Origin: an uncultured Bacteroidia bacterium
GTDB lineage: Bacteria > Bacteroidota > Bacteroidia > Bacteroidales > UBA932
NCBI GenBank assembly: GCA_902788095.1
Contig: CADAIT010000006.1
Location: 62,001 to 126,000, forward strand
DNA length: 64,000 bases
Direction of reading: 5' to 3'
Part shown: positions 17,703 to 26,002 of the stretch, in pieces
Layout: each line of letters begins with the position of its first letter
Numbering within the stretch: position 1 is the stretch's first letter
Translations under genes and position numbers: made by a program
Notes under the pieces: generated by a model
What the model was told of the DNA's origin: nothing
Databases searched by the model: none
What the model saw: only the letters and a program-made list of their open reading frames with translations

Positions 17703-19279
17703 TCTGCGTCTGATGCACTTGAATAACCGGGATTCTGCTGTAGTTTGGGATTTGCGCCGCGCATCTCCTCGGGGATGGGCAGGAGGAGTTCGCGCTCCTG
17801 TCCGGCCTCTTTCATCCACCACTTGTCAAGATACTTTCCAAAGCGGATAAGGTCCTGCCGGCCCCATCCTTCCATGACCAGTTCATGCTGGCGCTCCCAG
17901 AGTAAGTTGTCGAGCGTGAGTTCGGCCGCCGTCATGGGCGCCAGGCCTGCACGGGTGCGGATAGTCTTGAATTCCTCGACGGCCGCGGCCTCGCCGGTCT
18001 TGTTCTGGCGCATGAGGGCTTCGACATACATCAGCACCACATCGGCATAGCGGAAGAGGATGAAGTCATTCTCCATGCCGACGCTGTAGCTGGTGAGGCT
18101 GCCGTCGCTCTGGTAGGTCCATTTGATGATTCTCGCGCCGTCCGTGCGGGACAGGCCATAGGAGAACTTGGATTCGTCAATGTTCACGTCTTCAAGGATA
18201 TAGTCCCGATAGACGGGCGCACCCTTCTTATCGACGCCCACGGATATGCGCCACTTGTTTCCATTGAGGTCATAGACCTGCCCGTAGAGCCAGGTGTCGC
18301 TCTTTCGGGTATCGGCAGGGTCATAGGAGGCCATGAAGTCCGGCTGGCCGATGAAGGCGCCGTTCCAGGTACCGCTGATATTCCAAATTTTTTCGCAGTC
18401 GGAATTCAGGGTAAGGCAGAAGGGATAGAACGCATTGCGGTCCGAGGTCGTGATGCCGGTGCTGTAAGGGATGGCGAAGATTGACTCGGAAGAACCCTCG
18501 TTGTGGACATCGAAATTCTCCTTGTAGGTACGGGTGAGGGCGTAGTGTCCGCTGCCCATGATGGCCTTGCACTCCGCGGCGGCTTCGGCCCACATCTCCT
18601 TGCCTATCCATACTTTAGCGTTAAGGTAAAGCTTGGCGAGGAGGAAATGTGCCATGTCCTGGTTGCAGCGGCCGTAATTGACAGGCGTAGCGTGGGGATC
18701 CAGTTTGTCGATGTTTTCCTTGATTTCATTCTCGATGAAGGGGAAGAAGAAATCACGGCCTTTGACATCCGGATAGCCTTCCTGCTTCTTGTCCACGGAG
18801 TAGGGGATGTTGCCCCAGCAGTCCATGGCCATCAGATAGCAGTAGGCGCGGAGCACCTTCATTTCGGCAATGATTTTCTCCTTGTTCTCGCTCATCTCGC
18901 CGGAGTTTGAAACTTCGTAAATTACGTCGTTGCAGCCGGCGATGATATTGAAGCAGAATTCCCATGCCGTGCGGATGAGTTTGTTGTTGGTTTGCATCTT
19001 ATGGGTCTGAATCTCACGGTAACGGGGTTCAGACCAGCTTCCGTTGTAGGATTTGGGCACGGCCACCTCATTGCTCAGTTGCATGATGAGCGTCCACATG
19101 CTCTGTTCCACACCCCAGTTCTGCAGCAGGGTATATGGCCTTGCGCTGTAGGTGATAAGCTGCGATTCCGACTTGAAGAATTCTTCCTTGGGCAGCTGTG
19201 AATAGGGGGTTTCTTCCAGATTGGTGCAGGCGGTAAACCCGCAGGCCGCTATTCCAAGTATATATAGAAACTTTTTCAT
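17699..19279 (-). CDS. SusD-family surface substrate-binding lipoprotein
   Basis: The 526-residue lipoprotein has its Cys at 18 (GFTACTN). The SusD fold is recognised from the N-terminal LEETPYSQLPKEEFFKSES, the helical TPR-like body (MKVLRAYCYLMAMDCWGNIPYS) and the C-terminal LLWERQHELVMEGWGRQDLIRFGKY block. SusD proteins cover the SusC barrel on the cell surface and bind the substrate to be imported. It follows susC by 12 nt and its stop overlaps the first hydrolase start (ATGA). The substrate is presumably the same riboside-like material handled by the rest of the operon. Confidence 0.95.
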   Translation of the reverse strand: MKKFLYILGIAACGFTACTNLEETPYSQLPKEEFFKSESQLITYSARPYTLLQNWGVEQSMWTLIMQLSNEVAVPKSYNGSWSEPRYREIQTHKMQTNNKLIRTAWEFCFNIIAGCNDVIYEVSNSGEMSENKEKIIAEMKVLRAYCYLMAMDCWGNIPYSVDKKQEGYPDVKGRDFFFPFIENEIKENIDKLDPHATPVNYGRCNQDMAHFLLAKLYLNAKVWIGKEMWAEAAAECKAIMGSGHYALTRTYKENFDVHNEGSSESIFAIPYSTGITTSDRNAFYPFCLTLNSDCEKIWNISGTWNGAFIGQPDFMASYDPADTRKSDTWLYGQVYDLNGNKWRISVGVDKKGAPVYRDYILEDVNIDESKFSYGLSRTDGARIIKWTYQSDGSLTSYSVGMENDFILFRYADVVLMYVEALMRQNKTGEAAAVEEFKTIRTRAGLAPMTAAELTLDNLLWERQHELVMEGWGRQDLIRFGKYLDKWWMKEAGQERELLLPIPEEMRGANPKLQQNPGYSSASDAE

Positions 19280-19291
19280 GGTAATCTCACA

Positions 19292-22201
19292 TTAGAAGGT
19301 TATTGAAGCGCCCAGTGTGAAACTTCTGGTACGGGGATAGTAGCTGAGCGGAGCAATGCCCGGTGCCAGGCCGGAGAGTGAGACCTCGGGGTCAACGCCG
19401 GTATAGCCGGTGAGGACAAATACATTCTGGGCGGTTGCATAGACGCGAATTCCCTTTACATATTTGTTTTCCAGAGGAATGCTGTAGGTGAGGGAGATGT
19501 TGTCGAGCTTCAGGTACGTGGCGTCTTCCAGATATTTGGAAGAGTAAACCACGCCGCCGGTATAATCCTGGTCGTACAGCCAGGATTCCTGGATGTTCTG
19601 GAGGCCCATGTTGGTGATGTTTTCATACACGCCCCGCATCTGGTTGAGCACCTTTCCGCCGATAGCGGCGCGGAAAGTGGCGCTGAGAGAAAGGTTTTTC
19701 CAGGAAACGCTGTTGCTCCAGCCGAGGTTGAAGTCCGGGTAGGCGCTTCCGAGCCATTTCCACTCGTTTTCGTCGTCGGTGGAGACCATGGCGTTGCCGG
19801 TTTCTTTGTCCGTGCCCAGGAATTCGGGGCCATAGAAACTGCCGAGGCTCTTTCCTTCTTCAAGGCGCTGGGTATAGACGCCCAGCGGGGTGTTCACCCA
19901 GCCGATCCTGTACTCCTGTCCCTGGAACTCCTCGTTGGTGAACTTGATGAGTTTGTTGGCGTTTTTGGAGAAGATGAGGGTGGTGTTCCATTCCCAGTCG
20001 TTGGTTTTGACGGGGATGGCATTGATGGTGACCTCTATACCGCTGTTGCTGATGGCGCCTACGTTGGTAAAGAACGATTTGTAGTCGTACGGGGGCACGG
20101 GAACGGCATAGTCATAGAGCAGGTCCGTGGTCAAACGGTAATAGTAGTCGATGGTACCGCCGAGACGGCCCTTGAGCACGCTCCAGTCTATACCAATATT
20201 GAATTCCGACTTCTTTTCCCATCCGAGGTCGGGGTTGGCGTTGCTGGCGGGAACGTAGGTGTTGTACCACTTGCCGTTTGAGTAAAAGAGCCCGCTGGTG
20301 GCCATCAGGAACAGTGACCTGTAGTTGTCGAAGTCCTGGTTTCCGGTCACGCCGTAACCGGCACGCAGCTTCAGTTCCTCAAGCCATGAGACATTTTTCA
20401 TGAAATTTTCCTGGGTGATGCGCCAGCCGAGGCTTACGGCGGGGAACCAACCCCACTTGTGCTGGGAACCAAAGCGGGAAGAACCGTCCCTTCTGAGGGA
20501 AACGGAAGCCAGGTACTTGTCACCATAGTTATACATGACGCGGCCGAAGAAAGCGATGTACCTGCTGTCCGACCTGTAAGAACTCATATCGGCCATGCCG
20601 TCTTTAAGGGCGTATCCGGAACCGATATTGTCCGTTCCGAAGTAATCCGTATCAAAACTGTAGTTGTACTGGTAGGCGCTGCGGTATCCGCGCGTCTGGT
20701 AAGTATAGCCCAGGATACCCTGCACATTGTGCTTCCCGAAGCTGTTGTTGTAGCTGATGGTGGACTCATACTGGAGATCGGTCGAGGAGGCATTCTCAAT
20801 TTCGGCCGAACCCATCATGCCGGTTTCTCCGGGATAGAAGCGGGTTTTGTAGTCACGGCTTTCCCTGCGGGTGATGCCGTAGCTGATGAAGTTGTCCCAT
20901 TTGAGGCCCTTCACGGGCAGGATGTTAAGGGTTGCACGGCCGTTTACGCCGACCATGTCAACGACGGTTTCGCCGTTTCTCTCGTTGAGCATGGCCACGG
21001 GGTTGTAGTAGTCCATGGCCGTGACGGTGAAGTATCCGCCGTGTTCCTTGTCGTCGGGGTCCAGAACGGCTTCCGTGGGGTTATGGATGAATGCCTGACG
21101 GAAGATGCCGGAGCGGGTTCCGTTGTATTTGCGTTTGGCGTAGCTGAGGTTGTAGTCGAAGGTAAGCCATCCCTGCAGCGCTTCCTGACGGATATTGGTC
21201 TTGATCAGGTATTTGCTTGCATCGTTCTTGCGGAGGATACCCTGGTTCTGTTCGACATTCAGGACCGTACGGTGGGAGAATTTCTCTGAGCCGCCTGCAA
21301 TGGCAAGGCTGTGCTTGTGGCTGATGGGGACACGGGTAACCTGCTCGAACCAGTCCGTGTCCGAGCCGTACAGGTATGCCTCACCGCCGTTGACATAGGC
21401 GGTCACGGCGTCCTTGAACTGGCTGGCGTTCATCGGCTTGGCCCTTGAGAGGACGGTCTGGACGGAAACCTGGCCGTCATACTCCACGCTGGTTTTGCCG
21501 GAGCGTGCACGCTTTGTGTTGATGATGATGACGCCGTTGGTGCCGCGGGTGCCGTAAATGGCGGCGGCGGAACCGTCCTTCAAGACATCCATGGACTCCA
21601 CTTCCTGGAAGTTGATGGAGCTGAGGTCGGCATCTACGACACCGTCAATGATGATGAGGGGGCCCTGCCCTGCACTGAGGGTATTGGTGCCTCGGAGCAG
21701 AATTTCAAAGGAACCGTTCGGGTCTCCGCCGTTGGGGTTGGTAATCTGCAGACCGGCGACCTTGCCCTGAAGCATGCCTGCGGGGCTGTTGAAGGCACCC
21801 TTGTCAAAGTCTTCGCTGCGGAGGCTGGTGACCGAGCCGGTGACTTCCTTCTTGGTGGTGGTACCGTAACCGATGGCTACGGATTCGTTGAGCATGGTCG
21901 CCTCGGAGGGACTCATGGAAATATTGTACTGTGCGGCTCCCGTTACGGTGAACAGATAGTCGTCATATCCCAGATAGGAAACCGTAATTTCCTGCCCCTG
22001 GCGTACGGACATGGAGAATTTTCCGTTGGCATCCGTGATGGCGTACGCCTGGCTTCCGGCAGCGACCAGGGTTGCTCCGGGAAGGGGTTCGGAACGTTCA
22101 TCCCGAACAGTGCCGGAGATGGTCTTGTTCTGTGCGAATGCGGTGATGCCGGCCAGAAGGAGGACGGCGGCTGCAATCGTCATTTTCTTAATTGTAATCA
22201 T
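19292..22201 (-). CDS. SusC-family TonB-dependent outer-membrane transporter
   Basis: The 969-residue protein has a signal peptide ending at FAQ (residue ~24). A carboxypeptidase-regulatory-like domain follows (ISGTVRDERSEPLPGATLVA, ~28-105), then the TonB box region and plug (ESVAIGYGTTTKKEVTGSV, then LLRGTNTLSAGQGPLIIIDG). The remainder is a large barrel ending in SFTLGASITF with the terminal Phe. It imports oligomeric substrates using TonB/ExbBD energy. It pairs with the SusD gene downstream and lies 13 nt after the permease gene. It is rather short for a SusC, similar to receptors for small substrates such as nucleosides or oligosaccharides. Confidence 0.96.
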   Translation of the reverse strand: MITIKKMTIAAAVLLLAGITAFAQNKTISGTVRDERSEPLPGATLVAAGSQAYAITDANGKFSMSVRQGQEITVSYLGYDDYLFTVTGAAQYNISMSPSEATMLNESVAIGYGTTTKKEVTGSVTSLRSEDFDKGAFNSPAGMLQGKVAGLQITNPNGGDPNGSFEILLRGTNTLSAGQGPLIIIDGVVDADLSSINFQEVESMDVLKDGSAAAIYGTRGTNGVIIINTKRARSGKTSVEYDGQVSVQTVLSRAKPMNASQFKDAVTAYVNGGEAYLYGSDTDWFEQVTRVPISHKHSLAIAGGSEKFSHRTVLNVEQNQGILRKNDASKYLIKTNIRQEALQGWLTFDYNLSYAKRKYNGTRSGIFRQAFIHNPTEAVLDPDDKEHGGYFTVTAMDYYNPVAMLNERNGETVVDMVGVNGRATLNILPVKGLKWDNFISYGITRRESRDYKTRFYPGETGMMGSAEIENASSTDLQYESTISYNNSFGKHNVQGILGYTYQTRGYRSAYQYNYSFDTDYFGTDNIGSGYALKDGMADMSSYRSDSRYIAFFGRVMYNYGDKYLASVSLRRDGSSRFGSQHKWGWFPAVSLGWRITQENFMKNVSWLEELKLRAGYGVTGNQDFDNYRSLFLMATSGLFYSNGKWYNTYVPASNANPDLGWEKKSEFNIGIDWSVLKGRLGGTIDYYYRLTTDLLYDYAVPVPPYDYKSFFTNVGAISNSGIEVTINAIPVKTNDWEWNTTLIFSKNANKLIKFTNEEFQGQEYRIGWVNTPLGVYTQRLEEGKSLGSFYGPEFLGTDKETGNAMVSTDDENEWKWLGSAYPDFNLGWSNSVSWKNLSLSATFRAAIGGKVLNQMRGVYENITNMGLQNIQESWLYDQDYTGGVVYSSKYLEDATYLKLDNISLTYSIPLENKYVKGIRVYATAQNVFVLTGYTGVDPEVSLSGLAPGIAPLSYYPRTRSFTLGASITF

Positions 22202-22214
22202 AACCAGTTGTGAA

Positions 22215-23228
22215 TTACATTCCTGCTACAACAATACATGACAGTCCGGCCACGAAGAGGGCGAACATGAGGGCCAGAAGGCTATAGACATTCTTCGAGG
22301 CGCCTTTGAATTCCTTCCAGATGAATACGCCCCAGATAGCTGCAATCATGGGTGCGCCCTGGCCAAGTGCATAGGAAACGGCTGCGCCTGCTTCACCTGC
22401 GCTGATGTAGTTGAGAGATGTACCCAGGGCCCAGATGGCGCCGCCGAGCATGCCTACGAGGTGCGTTTTGAAGTTGCCCTTGAAATACTGGGCGTAGGTG
22501 ACTGGCTCTCCCACGAAGGGTTTCTTCATCACGATGGTGTTCACGACGAAGTTGCTGAGAACCACGCCCAGGGCAAAGATGACCATGGCGGTGTAGGGGG
22601 TGAGCTTGCCGGCTGCGGGGTGATGGAAATCGGCCAGGTCCACGCCGTTGTAAACGAGCGCGGAGAAGAAGGACATCACAAGGCCGGCGATGACGGCCAG
22701 GATGACGCCCTTGCGGTTCTGTTTGGGGTCACGCTGCTCGTTGGAAACCTTGCCGGAAGCGATGCCGTTGCATACGACGGCCGCCACCACGAGGGCGACG
22801 CCCAGCCAGAGAAGGCCGGTATTCTGCCCTTCCGTGGGGTGCAGAAGCAAGTTGTTCAATACGCCCATCACCAGTGCGATGCCTACGCCAAGCGGGAAGG
22901 CTACGGCCATGCCGGCAATGGAGGTGGAGGCGGAAAGCAGAATGTTGGATACATTGAACACCACAGCGCCGAGGAGCACCCATCCGATGCTGGACCAGTC
23001 GGCCTGCGCAAGGTCCTGAAGGAAGGGCCGTCCCTCTGTGCCGATACTGCCGGCCGTGAAGGCCAGGAGCAGGGAGAAGAGGAGCATGCCGATGACATAG
23101 TCCCAATAGAAAAGCTCATAGCGCCAGCTCTTTGCCGCGAGTTTCTGGGTGTTTCCCCATGAGCCCCAGCAGAGCATTGTGATAAAGCAGAAAATTACTG
23201 CGAGAGAGTAACTGCCAACGATGAACAT
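22215..23228 (-). CDS. inner-membrane sugar permease of the DMT/GRP-RhaT type (putative ribose transporter)
   Basis: The 337-residue protein has about ten hydrophobic segments (for example LAVIFCFITMLCWGSWGNTQ, VIGMLLFSLLLAF, and VYSLLALMFALFVAGLSCIV at the end). The N-terminal 'CWGSWGNTQK' and the GQGAPMIAAIWGVFIWKEFKG block are typical of the glucose/ribose porter and rhamnose-transporter branch of the drug/metabolite superfamily. It lies directly between ribokinase and susC, so it most likely brings the released pentose across the inner membrane for phosphorylation. The substrate is inferred from the neighbour kinase, not from residues. Confidence 0.82.
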   Translation of the reverse strand: MFIVGSYSLAVIFCFITMLCWGSWGNTQKLAAKSWRYELFYWDYVIGMLLFSLLLAFTAGSIGTEGRPFLQDLAQADWSSIGWVLLGAVVFNVSNILLSASTSIAGMAVAFPLGVGIALVMGVLNNLLLHPTEGQNTGLLWLGVALVVAAVVCNGIASGKVSNEQRDPKQNRKGVILAVIAGLVMSFFSALVYNGVDLADFHHPAAGKLTPYTAMVIFALGVVLSNFVVNTIVMKKPFVGEPVTYAQYFKGNFKTHLVGMLGGAIWALGTSLNYISAGEAGAAVSYALGQGAPMIAAIWGVFIWKEFKGASKNVYSLLALMFALFVAGLSCIVVAGM

Positions 23229-23239
23229 AGTCTTATAAT

Positions 23240-24145
23240 TTAAATGTTAATATCTTTACGGAAAGGGATGGAGTTCTGCGCGCCCATCTTTTGTACGGTG
23301 AGGGCCGATGCCGCCGTCGCGAACTCCGTGGCTTCCTTGAGGGATTTGCCCTCGGAGATGGCGACGCAAAGAGCCCCGCAGAAGGTGTCTCCTGCCGCCG
23401 TCGTGTCCACGGCCTTTACTTTGTGCGCCGGTACGAAGACTTCCGGACCGCCGTCGCAGATGAGGGCCCCTCGGCTTCCCATGGTGACGATAATTTTGCC
23501 TACGCCCTTGCTCTGCATGGCAGCGGCGGCCTGCCGGGCCTGGGCGGCGTCCGTTACGGGCAAGCCGCTGAAGGTGGAGAGTTCCGTCTCGTTCGGGATG
23601 AACAGGTCAACATAACGGAACAGCTCTTCCGGGAGCGGGCAGGCGGGTGCGGGATTCAGCACCACCATCGCTCCGGCCTCGTGTGCCATTTTGGCCGCTT
23701 TGAGAACCGACGGGATGGGGATTTCCAGCTGAAGCAGCAGAATGCCGCAATGCGCGATGGCCTCCCGGGATGCGTCGATGTCGGCCTCGGACAGGTCTCC
23801 GTTTGCGCCCGATGCAACCACAATGCAGTTTTCGGCGCTGTCATCGACATAAATCAGGGCGACACCGGAAGGAAGGGAAGAGCGGAGGACGCCGGACACA
23901 TCCAGCCCTTCCGCCTTATACTGGGCGACGGCGTTGTCGCCGAACATATCCCGGCCCACTTTGCAGATGAATTGCACGTCTCCGCCCAGCCTCTGTGCGG
24001 CGACAGCCTGGTTGGCGCCTTTTCCGCCGGCCCCCATGGTGAATACGCCCCCCAATACGGTTTCCCCGGGACGGGGAAGGGAGTGCGTTTTGGCAGTCAT
24101 GTCGGTATTGCTGCTACCGATGACAAGGATTCTTTTCTTGGTCAT
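23240..24145 (-). CDS. rbsK: ribokinase
   Basis: The 301-residue PfkB-family sugar kinase has the size of ribokinase, which converts D-ribose and ATP to ribose-5-phosphate. The motifs are complete. GSSNTDMTAKTHSLPRPGET is the N-terminal substrate region, GAGGKGANQAVAAQRLGG is the first PfkB signature, and DTTAAGDTFCGAL is the C-terminal signature with the catalytic Asp and anion hole. The residues match ribokinase better than fructokinase or adenosine kinase. It is the first gene of the leftward operon, next to the promoter and twin operators, so it gives the whole locus its likely end product. Confidence 0.93.
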   Translation of the reverse strand: MTKKRILVIGSSNTDMTAKTHSLPRPGETVLGGVFTMGAGGKGANQAVAAQRLGGDVQFICKVGRDMFGDNAVAQYKAEGLDVSGVLRSSLPSGVALIYVDDSAENCIVVASGANGDLSEADIDASREAIAHCGILLLQLEIPIPSVLKAAKMAHEAGAMVVLNPAPACPLPEELFRYVDLFIPNETELSTFSGLPVTDAAQARQAAAAMQSKGVGKIIVTMGSRGALICDGGPEVFVPAHKVKAVDTTAAGDTFCGALCVAISEGKSLKEATEFATAASALTVQKMGAQNSIPFRKDINI

Positions 24146-24174
24146 ATCCTTGGTTTTAGTGTCTTAATTATACT

Positions 24175-24192
24175 TGCGCAATCGATTGTGCA
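24175..24192. promoter_or_regulatory. LacI-type operator 1
   Basis: TGCGCAATCGATTGTGCA is an almost perfect 18-bp palindrome centred at 24183/24184, with the central C-G step of LacI-family sites. It lies in the leader, ~30 nt before the ribokinase start, and shares its 14-bp core with the second site 73 bp away. Confidence 0.8.
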
Positions 24193-24248
24193 GTCATTTG
24201 CGCCGTTAAGAGGGTGGTGAAAGGCTTATGTTTCAGTGGGTCCTCTTA

Positions 24249-24266
24249 ATGCAATCGATTGTGCAA
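24249..24266. promoter_or_regulatory. LacI-type operator 2
   Basis: ATGCAATCGATTGTGCAA has the same CAATCGATTG core as operator 1 and is centred at 24256/24257. It begins right after the predicted operon start site, so a bound repressor would block initiation or escape. The two centres are 73 bp apart, close to seven helical turns, which places both sites on the same DNA face. Confidence 0.8.
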
Positions 24267-24273
24267 CTCGTGA

Positions 24274-24303
24274 CAAATATAAGCAATATTTTTAATTATC
24301 AAA
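24274..24303 (-). promoter_or_regulatory. promoter of the riboside operon
   Basis: On the minus strand TTTG (24300-24303), 18 nt and TATATTTG (24274-24281) form a Bacteroidota-type promoter. The predicted start, about 24268, abuts operator 2. The leader to the ribokinase ATG would be ~120 nt and contains operator 1. Confidence 0.7.
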
Positions 24304-24311
24304 CATATTAA

Positions 24312-24342
24312 TTGATTTTTTTTTGCTTTTATCGTATCTTTG
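24312..24342 (+). promoter_or_regulatory. promoter of the LacI-type regulator gene
   Basis: TTG (24312-24314), 20 nt and TATCTTTG (24335-24342) match the Bacteroidota consensus, 16 nt before the regulator start codon. It is divergent from the operon promoter; the two -33 elements are only ~10 bp apart. Confidence 0.7.
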
Positions 24343-24358
24343 CCACTGCAACTTTAGT

Positions 24359-25366
24359 ATGATGGAAAAAAATAATATCTTTTCTATCTCCGAGCATACA
24401 GGTTATTCTGCATCCACGGTTTCGCGTGTGCTTTCCGGTAAAGCGCAGAAGTACCGTATCAGCCAAAAAGCCGTTTCCATCATTACCCAGGAGGCGGAAC
24501 GTTGCCATTATCGGCCCAATCTTTTGGCGCAGAGCCTCCGTACCCGGAAGACGCATACCATCGGCCTGCTTGTGCCCGGCATCGAAAATCCCTTTTTCTC
24601 CAATCTTGCCGCCATACTCATCAATTTGCTCGACGCACGCGGATACCGGACGATACTGGCCGACTCCCGCGAGTCTGCCGATGAAGAACTGCAGGAACTG
24701 GAAATGTTGCAGCGCGGGGGAGTGGACGGAATTATCTGTGTTCCGGTTTCCGAGTCTCCGGAGGTGCATGAAAAGGTATCCGTGCAGATTCCGATGGTCC
24801 TGATAGACCGTTATTTCAGAGATACGACGCTGCCTTATGTCTGCACCGACAATTATACCGGCGCCAAAATGGCTGCCGAACTTTTGCTGAAAAAAGAGTA
24901 CAAGTGCATACTGGCGATTCAGGGTGTGCCGGGTTCCATCCCCAACCAGGAGCGTGTGAGCGGTTTTGTGGATACGCTGGAAGGACATCATATAGACTTT
25001 GACATCGTCGGCAATGCCTTTTCCATCGAGAACGGTTACCGTGAAACATGCCGTGCCTTCGGCAAAAAGAAGTACGATGCCGTTTTTGCGTTCAGCGCCA
25101 CCATTCTGCTGGGTGTCCTCAAAGCGCTTCGGGAGCGCAACCGGCAAATCGGAAAGGACGTGGGCGTGGTCTCTTACGACAATAACGGTTTCCTCGAATT
25201 CATGGAACCGGCCATTACCTGCATCGAGCAGCCCCTGAGAGAGAACGCGGAGCTGGCGGTAGCGTCGCTGTTCTCCATCATCGAGGCCCGTAACCAGGGC
25301 GCCCCCGATCCGGAAATCCTTCAGCAGCTGATGCCGCCTCTCTTAATAGAAAGGGACAGCTGTTAA
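24359..25366 (+). CDS. LacI-family transcriptional regulator of the riboside operon
   Basis: The protein has about 335 residues. The frame could start further upstream, but the ATG pair at 24359/24362 lies just after a good -7 box and directly before the DNA-binding domain. The helix-turn-helix (ISEHTGYSASTVSRVLSGK) and hinge region (YRPNLLAQSLRTRKTHTIGL) are typical. The remainder is a periplasmic-binding-protein-like effector domain (TIGLLVPGIENPFFSNLAAIL, VLIDRYF, GVVSYDNNGFLEFMEPAIT). It is transcribed away from the ribokinase operon, with two matching LacI palindromes between them, so it very probably represses that operon until a ribose-related inducer binds. Confidence 0.93.
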   Translation: MMEKNNIFSISEHTGYSASTVSRVLSGKAQKYRISQKAVSIITQEAERCHYRPNLLAQSLRTRKTHTIGLLVPGIENPFFSNLAAILINLLDARGYRTILADSRESADEELQELEMLQRGGVDGIICVPVSESPEVHEKVSVQIPMVLIDRYFRDTTLPYVCTDNYTGAKMAAELLLKKEYKCILAIQGVPGSIPNQERVSGFVDTLEGHHIDFDIVGNAFSIENGYRETCRAFGKKKYDAVFAFSATILLGVLKALRERNRQIGKDVGVVSYDNNGFLEFMEPAITCIEQPLRENAELAVASLFSIIEARNQGAPDPEILQQLMPPLLIERDSC

Positions 25367-25379
25367 GCCGTCCCGTCAG

Positions 25380-25904
25380 TCAGAGTTTCCAGAGTTTTCT
25401 GTATTTCGGGTCATTCAGGTAGTGCAGTTCCTCGCCCGTCCTGCAAGCTTTTCGGGGCAGGAGCGCCAGGTATTCTTTCTTATAAGGTGAATCGGACGCT
25501 TCGATCCGTGCACGAAGGCGGGTTTTGATGCGGCTGGCATCTTCGGGCCCGCCGAGTCCGGCGAGTCTGGCCGCCAGGGCGTTCGTGAAGCCGGCGGCCG
25601 AATAGGAGAATATCAGGATGGATTTCGGGGAAAGCGTCGGGAAGTCGTGGTGCAGCCGGGAGAGGATGCCGTGCATTTCACGCTCCATCTTTTCCTGGAG
25701 GAGCCCGGGCGCTTTCCGGCTGCCTAACAGCTCCTGAAGCGTTGCCATACACCGCTTACGGCGATAGTCGTCGGTATAGTGCATTTCTTCCGCCTCCATC
25801 CATTGATAGGCAAAAATGGCCAGGCTTACCAGTTCGTGATGCATGAATACACGCTGCAGCTTTCTGCGGGTGCTGCGCCCCATCGGTTTTTGGTCTTTTT
25901 TCAT
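25380..25904 (-). CDS. unidentified protein with LuxR/sigma-4-like helical C-terminal half
   Basis: The 174-residue protein is basic and has no signal peptide. The C-terminal part (FPTLSPKSILIFSYSAAGFT, then SRIKTRLRARIEASDSPYKKEYLALLPR) resembles the output domain of Bacteroidales regulators, where 'LT..D...F.Y..AGFS...IA...G....V...K.RLR.RI' forms a LuxR-like helix-turn-helix. The N-terminal half is helical (RRKLQRVFMHHELVSLAIFAYQWME). This would be a stand-alone DNA-binding or anti-activator module without a sensor. The gene converges with the LacI gene and has a TACTTTTG box at 25931-25938. The relation is a pattern match only; the precise role is unknown. Confidence 0.5.
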   Translation of the reverse strand: MKKDQKPMGRSTRRKLQRVFMHHELVSLAIFAYQWMEAEEMHYTDDYRRKRCMATLQELLGSRKAPGLLQEKMEREMHGILSRLHHDFPTLSPKSILIFSYSAAGFTNALAARLAGLGGPEDASRIKTRLRARIEASDSPYKKEYLALLPRKACRTGEELHYLNDPKYRKLWKL

Positions 25905-25950
25905 GGTACTTTAGTGTAAAAATAAGTGCGCAAAAGTACCCTGAAAGCAC

Positions 25951-25981
25951 AAAAAAAAGCAGCCCCGGAGAGCTGCTTTTT
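25951..25981 (-). terminator. terminator of the ExbB/ExbD operon
   Basis: AGCAGC and GCTGCT form a 6-bp stem with a GC-rich 8-nt loop. On the minus strand the hairpin is followed by eight T, and on the plus strand by five T, so it may also act from the other side. It lies 22 nt after the last exbD stop. Confidence 0.75.
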
Positions 25982-26002
25982 CCTATTGTACGATGTAGTC
26001 CC

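Noticed and set aside
24146-24322. Riboswitch in the long leader of the ribokinase operon
   Set aside because: The leader holds two protein-operator palindromes and no recognisable aptamer structure.
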